From: CAYWBI01 sp964456445
Lineage (GTDB): Bacteria; Calditrichota; Calditrichia; Calditrichales; J004
Length of the DNA stretch: 8,061 bases
Direction of reading: 5' to 3'
Assembly: GCA_964456445.1 (NCBI GenBank)
Contig: CAYWBI010000171.1
Location: 1 to 8,061, forward strand
The notes under the pieces were generated by a model. That model was not told where the DNA came from. It was given only the letters and a program-made list of their open reading frames with translations, and searched no databases. Position numbers and translations under genes: made by a program. This document shows positions 1 through 5,382 of this stretch, piece by piece (the first letter of the stretch is position 1; each line of letters begins with the position of its first letter).

Positions 1-1314
1 ATTGGTTTTATTATGGCGGCGGCCGGGTCGGCAATTGGGCTGGGCAATATATGGCGTTTTCCGTATATCACCGGTGAAAACGGCGGTGGCGCCTTTGTTT
101 TTGTGTATATCATATTCGTGTTTGCCATTGGCTTGCCCTATATGTTTGCCGAGCTTGCACTGGGGCGTGCCACATCTAAAAACCCGGTGGGGGCAATCGA
201 AAAACTGGCGCCAAAATCCTTGTGGAAAATCGGCGGCTATCTTGGCGTGGCCACAGGTGTTGGCATCTTGTCTTTTTATGCGGTTATCGCCGGCTGGACG
301 GTTCTCTACATTTACAAGATGCTGATCAATGATCCGGGTGGGTTTACAACCGTGATTGCCGATCCAATCATTGTTTTGCCGCTATTTCTCTTTTTTATTT
401 TACTCACGGCGGCGATCGTCTTAAAAGGCGTCTCGGAGGGTATCGAAAAATGGTCGAAAATTTTGATGCCCATATTTTTTGTCCTGTTGCTGGCCTTGAT
501 TATCTATGCGCTTACCCTGGATGGCGCTTCGGCGGGGTTAAAATTTTACCTCTATCCCGATTTCTCAAAAATCACCGGCCGGACCCTGCTTGCCGCACTT
601 GGCCAGGCCTTCTTTTCCCTCAGCCTCGGTATGGGGACGATGATCACGTATGGGAGCTATATCGGTAAGCAGGAAAATCTTGTTACATCGGGCATTGCCG
701 TTGCCATTTTTGATACGCTGATCGCCATCATGGCGGGCCTGATAATTTTTCCCGCGCTGTTTTCCATGGGCGAAGACCCCGCAGCCGGTCCATTGCTTGT
801 TTTTGTGGTATTACCAAAACTTTTCGCTCAAATGCCCGGTGGAACAATCTTTGGCGCGGTATTCTTTGTATTGCTGGCGGTTGCCGCTCTCACATCTACC
901 ATTTCATTGCTCGAAGTGCCGGTTTCCTATATGATCGATGAGTTTAAACTTTCCCGTCCAAAAGTTGTCTGGATTGTTTCTGCTTTGGCATTTATCATTG
1001 GCATCCCTTCCGCGTTATCACAAGGGGCCTCAGACTTCTTTACAAGTTTTGGGCTTATACCCTCGTCGCTTTCAAACGGCGCTGATTTTTTAAGTCAGAT
1101 GAGTTTTGTTTTTGGCGACGTGGCGCTTGGTGTAGGCGCTATCCTGCTCTCAATTTTTGTCGCCTGGAAATGGGGGGCCGTTCTTGCGGCGGACGAGATT
1201 CAAACAGGGGATATTGGCTTTGAAAAAAGCCGTGGCGTATGGATTGTTATGATAAAGTTTATCATACCCGTGGTAATCTTTATCGTATTGTTACATATTT
1301 TTGGCGCATTTTAA
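1..1314 (+). CDS. Neurotransmitter:sodium symporter (NSS/SNF) family transporter, 5'-truncated by window edge
   Basis: Inner-membrane Na+-coupled symporter of the LeuT fold, which imports amino acids or related amines. The frame is open from base 1, and the first codons read I-G-F-I-M-A-A-A-G-S-A-I-G-L-G-N-I-W-R-F-P. This is the TM1 motif that carries Na+ and substrate ligands in LeuT and MhsT. Family members normally start about 10-15 residues earlier (compare LeuT), so the true start lies upstream; the Met at base 13 is inside TM1 and is not the start. Further landmarks, counted from the window edge, are GQAFFSLSLG (TM6 region), D238 in TM7 where LeuT has N286, and T298-S299 matching the LeuT Na2 pair T354/S355. 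About 11-12 hydrophobic segments are visible, and the C-terminus is short as in bacterial members. The exact substrate cannot be read from sequence; tryptophan, tyrosine, other amino acids or amines are all possible. An AGCS symporter follows in the same direction with no terminator between. Confidence 0.95.
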   Translation: MGFIMAAAGSAIGLGNIWRFPYITGENGGGAFVFVYIIFVFAIGLPYMFAELALGRATSKNPVGAIEKLAPKSLWKIGGYLGVATGVGILSFYAVIAGWTVLYIYKMLINDPGGFTTVIADPIIVLPLFLFFILLTAAIVLKGVSEGIEKWSKILMPIFFVLLLALIIYALTLDGASAGLKFYLYPDFSKITGRTLLAALGQAFFSLSLGMGTMITYGSYIGKQENLVTSGIAVAIFDTLIAIMAGLIIFPALFSMGEDPAAGPLLVFVVLPKLFAQMPGGTIFGAVFFVLLAVAALTSTISLLEVPVSYMIDEFKLSRPKVVWIVSALAFIIGIPSALSQGASDFFTSFGLIPSSLSNGADFLSQMSFVFGDVALGVGAILLSIFVAWKWGAVLAADEIQTGDIGFEKSRGVWIVMIKFIIPVVIFIVLLHIFGAF

Positions 1315-1384
1315 CGATCTGTAAATCAGAAAATGACCGTGGAAAAACTGACGAATTAATTATTTCTGTAAAATTACACACAAG

Positions 1385-1391
1385 AAAAGGG
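1385..1391 (+). promoter_or_regulatory. Shine-Dalgarno of the AGCS symporter gene
   Basis: AAAAGGG lies 7 bases before the ATG at 1399. It supports that start and shows that the symporter has its own ribosome site within the 84-base gap after the NSS gene. I see no hairpin terminator in this gap, so co-transcription with the NSS gene is likely. Confidence 0.7.
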
Positions 1392-1398
1392 CTACCGA

Positions 1399-2853
1399 AT
1401 GGGTTTTTTTGATCAACTACTCGATGTTACTTCCCGCTTAGACAGCATCATGTGGGGACCAATTATGATTGGTCTGTTATTGATTACGGGAATTGTGTTA
1501 ACGATATATACCCGTGGTATTCAGTTCACAAAATTATGGTATTCAATAAAACTGATTTTTTCAAAAGAATCAAGGAAAAATGAAGGTCACGGGGATATTT
1601 CTCCTTTTGCAGCTCTGATGACTGCCCTTGCGGCTACCGTGGGCAACGGAAATATTGCAGGTGTAGCCACGGCGATTGCTTTAGGCGGGCCGGGGGCGCC
1701 GGTTTATATGTGGATTGCCGGTTTGTTTGGTATGGCCACAAAATATGCCGAAGGATTTCTTGGCGTCCGCTACCGGGAAGTTGCCCCAAACGGCACCATG
1801 GCCGGGGGGCCGATGTATTATGTGAAAAACGGTTTAAAAAATAAACATCTTGGGAAAATCCTTGGAGGCGCCTTTGCTGTTTTTGGCGTTATCGCCTGTC
1901 TGATCGGTACCGGTAATATGGCCCAATCCAACTCCATGACCGCCTCGCTGGCGAACAGCATCAATGGAATGGTAAATGGTGCAACAGCGTCCCAGCAAGC
2001 GCCTGCATATTATTATTATATCATTGGCGCGCTGATTGCCATTCTCGTTGGAATGGTTATCATCGGGGGAATAAAAAAAATCGGCGCCGTTTCCGAAAAG
2101 CTTGTTCCGGCCATGATTATATTTTATGTCTTCTTTTCTCTCTGGGTTATTTTTTCTGAATATGACCAGATACCCGCAGCTTATGGCGTGATCTTTGGAT
2201 CGGCATTTGGCTTGCAACCGCTTATCGGTGCAAGTGTGGGAATTGCCATCCAAAACGGGGTGAGCCGCGGCTTACTTTCAAATGAAGCAGGTTTGGGCTC
2301 CGCCGCCATTGCACAGGGGGCCTCTGCATCGGAAGAACCGTATAAAAACGGGCTGATCGCCATGACCGGTGTGTTTATCGATACCATCCTGGTTAATACC
2401 ATGACAACCCTGACGATTGTCCTTACCGGCGCCTACACCCTTACACAAGCATGGCGCGGTGCCGGCGTTGAAGGCAACATTACCAGCATCCTGGTTACCC
2501 AACAGGCTTTTGATACGGTTATCCCTTATGGCCTTGGCGGAACCATAATTGCAATTTCATCCTTTATCTTCGGATATACAACACTCATCGGCTGGTCTTA
2601 CTATGGAGAAAAATGTATTGAGTTTCTCGGCGGTAATAAGGTAATATTGCCATTCCGTTATACGTTTATTGCGTTTTTGTTCATCGGGGCAATTATCACC
2701 CCCATCGCCGGTAAAAGTCTGGAATACCTGAATATCGTCTGGAACTTAGGCAATATCGGCAACGCATTGATGGCCTTTCCAAACCTGGTAGGATTATTAT
2801 TCCTCGCCGGAACGGTCGCGGCATATACACGTAAAAAAATGAAAGAAGCATAA
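1399..2853 (+). CDS. Alanine/glycine:cation symporter (AGCS) family protein
   Basis: Inner-membrane Na+ (or H+) symporter for alanine or glycine, 484 residues, within the usual family length. The N-terminus (MGFFDQLLDV...) leads into a first membrane segment, and about 10-11 membrane segments follow. The family signature is at residues 78-90: A-A-T-V-G-N-G-N-I-A-G-V-A, followed by GGPGAPVYMW and the conserved KYAE. The second hallmark, SNEAGLGSAAIAQ, starts near residue 294. The signature has Asn83 where many family members have Thr (G-T-G-N); I believe this variant recurs in a subset of the family but cannot confirm it here. The start at ATG 1399 is supported by AAAAGGG just upstream. The gene follows the NSS symporter by 84 bases and is closed by an intrinsic terminator, so the two probably form a sodium-driven amino-acid uptake unit. 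The family assignment is firm; the exact amino acid preference is inferred from the family. Confidence 0.95.
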   Translation: MGFFDQLLDVTSRLDSIMWGPIMIGLLLITGIVLTIYTRGIQFTKLWYSIKLIFSKESRKNEGHGDISPFAALMTALAATVGNGNIAGVATAIALGGPGAPVYMWIAGLFGMATKYAEGFLGVRYREVAPNGTMAGGPMYYVKNGLKNKHLGKILGGAFAVFGVIACLIGTGNMAQSNSMTASLANSINGMVNGATASQQAPAYYYYIIGALIAILVGMVIIGGIKKIGAVSEKLVPAMIIFYVFFSLWVIFSEYDQIPAAYGVIFGSAFGLQPLIGASVGIAIQNGVSRGLLSNEAGLGSAAIAQGASASEEPYKNGLIAMTGVFIDTILVNTMTTLTIVLTGAYTLTQAWRGAGVEGNITSILVTQQAFDTVIPYGLGGTIIAISSFIFGYTTLIGWSYYGEKCIEFLGGNKVILPFRYTFIAFLFIGAIITPIAGKSLEYLNIVWNLGNIGNALMAFPNLVGLLFLAGTVAAYTRKKMKEA

Positions 2854-2872
2854 TTGGTTTCTATTTAAGTGT

Positions 2873-2914
2873 AAGGGGGCGCTGGATTTTAATCCTTGCG
2901 CCCTTTTTCTTTTT
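2873..2914 (+). terminator. Intrinsic terminator after the AGCS symporter
   Basis: A 10-pair outer stem (2873-2882 with 2898-2907, including two G-U pairs) contains GGGCGC pairing with GCGCCC. A small inner stem, GGAT/ATCC with a TTTA loop, sits at 2884-2895. The right arm runs into a T-rich tract at 2904-2914. It lies 19 bases after the stop codon of the symporter and is a textbook rho-independent terminator for the upstream pair. Confidence 0.87.
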
Positions 2915-2998
2915 GAAGGTTACTATTCAGCTCAATGACGCCTTGTGCTCTAAATTATGACTTCAATATTTGTCGCCAACTTTTTAGATTTCTTTTTT

Positions 2999-3062
2999 TA
3001 CCGCCAAGTCGCTAAAACGCTAAGTTTATTTTATGATTTTCTTTGCGGCTTTGCAGTTAAAT
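2999..3062. repeat. Decayed palindromic interspersed repeat
   Basis: The left arm at 3000-3024 is built from related short units (CGCCAAG, CGCTAAA, CGCTAAG). The right arm at 3041-3060 is the approximate reverse complement (CTTTGCG then CTTTGCAG, then TTAA). A 16-base AT-rich loop lies between. The arms pair imperfectly, for example CGCTAAG against CTTTGCG with one mismatch. From memory, intergenic elements of the general form CCGCAAAGACGCAAAG...CTTTGCGTCTTTGCGG are common in genomes of FCB and other environmental bacteria, and this looks like an eroded copy. The function is unknown; it could be a non-autonomous mobile element or a genome-wide structural repeat. Confidence 0.5.
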
Positions 3063-3313
3063 ATCTATAATTATCATTGATTCGAATAAACTTTTGACAC
3101 AGCTGAACTGTTACTTTTGAAGTAGTAAAATGGAAACAGTCCGCCAAAAAAGTTTCAGGATTATTTATCGTTAAGCTTTGTGGCTCCTTTACACCGCTAA
3201 ATAAGCAACAAGCAGGGAATCGTGATTTTTAATTAGGGAACTGCATGATGCACCAGCATAAGAAAATTTTATTTATATTTTGGTAATTGATAAATTATAT
3301 TTTCAAAAAGAAC

Positions 3314-3371
3314 GATTGTTTCGGAATTACCCAAATGCCATAATTCCCGATTCAAAATTTTAGAAACAATC
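3314..3371. repeat. Nested inverted repeat, possible structured RNA or element remnant
   Basis: A continuous 16-base left arm at 3314-3329 (GATTGTTTC followed by GGAATTA) pairs in two blocks. GGAATTA pairs perfectly with TAATTCC at 3341-3347 across an 11-base loop. GATTGTTTC pairs perfectly with GAAACAATC at 3363-3371, leaving a 15-base bulge (3348-3362) that contains the self-complementary AAAATTTT. AAAG at 3307-3310 could extend the helix with CTTT at 3373-3376. All 16 bases of one arm being paired is more than AT-rich sequence usually gives. No known riboswitch or ncRNA class is recognised, and the strand is unknown. Confidence 0.35.
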
Positions 3372-3590
3372 CCTTTAAAAAAACGTTTCTTTAGTTTTCC
3401 GCTAAAAGGGCAAACCAATGGAGCTATAGCGCCACCGTCCAATGTTCCAAACCCGGACGATACATGGCCGGGATACACTTCTTATATGTTAAAAAAACCG
3501 TTCCCTCATTTTAGTTTGGCTCGATATATAAAATTTGTTTAAGCTGATGGCACTTTTGAATTGCACATGATCCATAAAATATTTATCGAA

Positions 3591-3596
3591 GAGGAG
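3591..3596 (+). promoter_or_regulatory. Shine-Dalgarno of the ABC gene, unusually far from the first ATG
   Basis: GAGGAG is the only good ribosome site before the ABC gene, but 17 bases separate it from the first ATG at 3614 (a second ATG follows at 3617). No in-frame ATG, GTG or TTG exists between the upstream stop codon (TAA at 3575) and 3614. An ATC at 3605 (8-base spacing) or ATA at 3608 (11-base spacing) would fit the ribosome site better as a rare start, so the exact N-terminus is uncertain by two or three residues. Confidence 0.55.
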
Positions 3597-3613
3597 AGAA
3601 CACCATCATAAAA

Positions 3614-5353
3614 ATGATGCAATGGTTGCGTCCGTATATGCTGCGTTACCGAAAAAAACTTTTATGGGGCTTTATCTTTGTAGCGGGTTCCAATTTAGCA
3701 GGCATTTTACCGCCAATTGCGGTAAAGAATGCCATCAACTATCTGCAGGAAGATGTGCAGATAAACACCCTGTTCGGACTGGTGGGGCTGATCGTGCTTT
3801 TTACCATTCTAAGCGGTTTTTTCCGTTTTTTAATGCGCCGTACGGTTATCGTAGTTTCACGTCTTATCGAAAATGATTTACGCAACGATCTGTTCCATAA
3901 ATTGCAGAGCTTAGACCGGACCTTCTTTCAATCCAATCCGACCGGCGACCTGATGTCCCGCCTGACAAATGATCTGAACGCCATACGCGCGGTTTTGGGC
4001 CCCGGTCTGATGTACACTGTAAACCTGCTGACCTCATTCGTCTTTGTGACCGCAATGATGCTTTCCATTAATTCGCTTATGACTTTGATCATTCTTTTAC
4101 CCGTACCCATTATGGCGGTAGTGGTCAATCGATTGGGCGCGGTTATTCATAAAAGGTATCTGGCTGTTCAGGTGCAATTCGCCAAAATTAGCGCCAAGGC
4201 CCAGGAAAACCTGGCTGGTATCCGGGTTGTTAAATCGTATGTACTCGAGGCAAGGGAACAGCAGGCCTTTAATGAACTAAACGAAGAGTATATCCAAAAA
4301 AACATGGCACATGTGCGTGCACAGGCTGGTTTTCAGCCATCCATGATGCTTATCGTAGGGATCGGATCGGCGCTTGTTCTGCTGTTTGGCGGACGTCTTA
4401 TCATGGACGGAACAATATCCCTCGGCGATTTTGTGGCTTTTACCATGTATATGGGGATGCTGATCTGGCCATCTATAGCGCTGGGTTGGGTTATGGGTAT
4501 TTTCCTGCAGGGAACGGCGGCACATAAACGTCTATCATATTTATTTAATTCGCAACCCGATGGCGACGGATGGCATACCATCGGCGCAACGGATTTCAAG
4601 ACCAGCTCGATCCGGTTTAAAAACCTGACATTCAGTTACCCGGGAACAAAAACGCCGGTTTTAAAAAATATTGATTTCGTAATACCCGAGGGGCAAATAG
4701 TTGCCGTAGTCGGTCGGACAGGGGCCGGCAAAACTACCCTGATGCATCTTTTGTCACGTGAATTTAATCCACAACAGGATAGCTTATTTATCGGCAGTCA
4801 CGATATTCGTACTTTGCCAATCTCCGGGTTGCGTCAAAAATTGGGTTATATTCCACAGGATTCGTTTCTTTTTTCGGATACCATCCGCAATAATATTGCC
4901 TTTGGGCGCCCGGATGCCACAATGGAAGAAATTGAACAGGCCGCCCGGGTGGCCTTTATCCATGAGAGTATTTTGGATATGCCAAAAGGATATGATACAC
5001 TTCTCGGGGAACGCGGTATAAATATCTCGGGTGGTCAAAAACAGCGGCTCTCTATTGCGCGGGCAGTTTTAAAAAACCCTGAAATCCTTCTGCTAGACGA
5101 TTCCCTCTCTGCTGTTGACACCCTTACAGAGGAGGCAATTCTCAATAATCTGCGTTCGGTAATGCAAGATAAAACCTGTTTATGGGTTTCCCATCGTATT
5201 TCATCGATAAAAAACGCCGATAAAATTATTGTAATTGATCAGGGGGAAATTGTGGAAAGCGGAACACATGATGAATTGCTCGCAATAAAGGATTACTATT
5301 ACGATATGTATGAGAAACAAAAGCTGGAAGAATCGCTGGCCACAATAGATTGA
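3614..5353 (+). CDS. ABC exporter half-transporter (fused membrane and ATPase domains), MdlA/BmrC-like degenerate-site type
   Basis: Inner-membrane type IV ABC exporter, 579 residues. A six-helix membrane domain (about 1-320) includes the FFQSNPTGDLMSRLTNDL segment typical of these exporters. The ATPase domain (about 335-575) shows an A-loop Tyr342, Walker A G-R-T-G-A-G-K-T-T at 367-375 (Lys373), Q-loop Gln415, signature ISGGQ at 471-475, Walker B ending in Asp495, D-loop SAVD at 499-502 and switch His527. Asp496 replaces the catalytic Glu, giving LLLDDSLSAVD. As I recall, the same substitution marks MdlA of E. coli and BmrC (YheI) of Bacillus, the degenerate halves of heterodimeric exporters, and overall similarity to MdlA is visible through to the C-terminal DMYEKQKLEE. 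Such halves usually sit next to a canonical partner (MdlB/BmrD), but none is seen here. The substrate is unknown; drugs, lipids or peptides are possible. The secreted M1 peptidase follows after 29 bases, probably in one transcript. Confidence 0.94.
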   Translation: MMQWLRPYMLRYRKKLLWGFIFVAGSNLAGILPPIAVKNAINYLQEDVQINTLFGLVGLIVLFTILSGFFRFLMRRTVIVVSRLIENDLRNDLFHKLQSLDRTFFQSNPTGDLMSRLTNDLNAIRAVLGPGLMYTVNLLTSFVFVTAMMLSINSLMTLIILLPVPIMAVVVNRLGAVIHKRYLAVQVQFAKISAKAQENLAGIRVVKSYVLEAREQQAFNELNEEYIQKNMAHVRAQAGFQPSMMLIVGIGSALVLLFGGRLIMDGTISLGDFVAFTMYMGMLIWPSIALGWVMGIFLQGTAAHKRLSYLFNSQPDGDGWHTIGATDFKTSSIRFKNLTFSYPGTKTPVLKNIDFVIPEGQIVAVVGRTGAGKTTLMHLLSREFNPQQDSLFIGSHDIRTLPISGLRQKLGYIPQDSFLFSDTIRNNIAFGRPDATMEEIEQAARVAFIHESILDMPKGYDTLLGERGINISGGQKQRLSIARAVLKNPEILLLDDSLSAVDTLTEEAILNNLRSVMQDKTCLWVSHRISSIKNADKIIVIDQGEIVESGTHDELLAIKDYYYDMYEKQKLEESLATID

Positions 5354-5371
5354 GCGTTCAAATAAATATCC

Positions 5372-5376
5372 AAGGG
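5372..5376 (+). promoter_or_regulatory. Shine-Dalgarno that fixes the M1 peptidase start
   Basis: AAGGG lies 6 bases before ATG 5383. The same frame can be opened from a TTG at 5350 that overlaps the ABC stop codon, but that TTG has no ribosome site and would put 11 extra residues before an otherwise classical signal peptide. ATG 5383 is therefore preferred. Confidence 0.75.
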
Positions 5377-5382
5377 CTCTAT

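Larger units (their letters stand above)
2915..3590. other. Long AT-rich intergenic region with no convincing gene
   Basis: This gap of about 680 bases separates the terminator of the symporter pair from the ribosome site of the ABC gene. Reading frames here are short. The longest is a 69-codon minus-strand frame starting with GTG at 3478, without a good ribosome site and without a recognisable family. The gap contains a decayed palindromic repeat (2999-3062) and a nested inverted repeat (3314-3371), both listed separately. It also has smaller complementary pairs: CCCTTT/AAAGGG at 3371-3376 and 3405-3410, and two overlapping, mutually exclusive pairs at 3436-3459 (CGTCC/GGACG) and 3452-3472 (CCCGG/CCGGG). 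I could not place a convincing promoter for the ABC gene, although the AT-rich stretch 3520-3585 is the likely location. Confidence 0.6.

Noticed and set aside
1834..2502. Minus-strand frames opposite the AGCS gene
   Set aside because: They lie fully inside a strongly conserved gene and encode low-complexity, non-family peptides; they are shadows.
3094..3131. TTGACA at 3094-3099 as a -35 box with TAAAAT at 3126-3131
   Set aside because: The spacing is 26 bases, too long for a standard promoter, and no gene start follows closely.
3130..3174. Short plus-strand frame of 14 codons in the first gap
   Set aside because: It is too short, has no ribosome site and encodes no recognisable leader peptide.
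3269..3478. 69-codon minus-strand frame starting with GTG in the intergenic gap
   Set aside because: There is no good ribosome site, no recognisable family, and it overlaps the nested inverted repeat. The encoded composition is protein-like enough that a decayed gene fragment cannot be excluded, but I cannot support a gene.
5350..5382. TTG start of the M1 peptidase overlapping the ABC stop codon
   Set aside because: It has no ribosome site and would disrupt the signal peptide. ATG 5383 has AAGGG at proper spacing.
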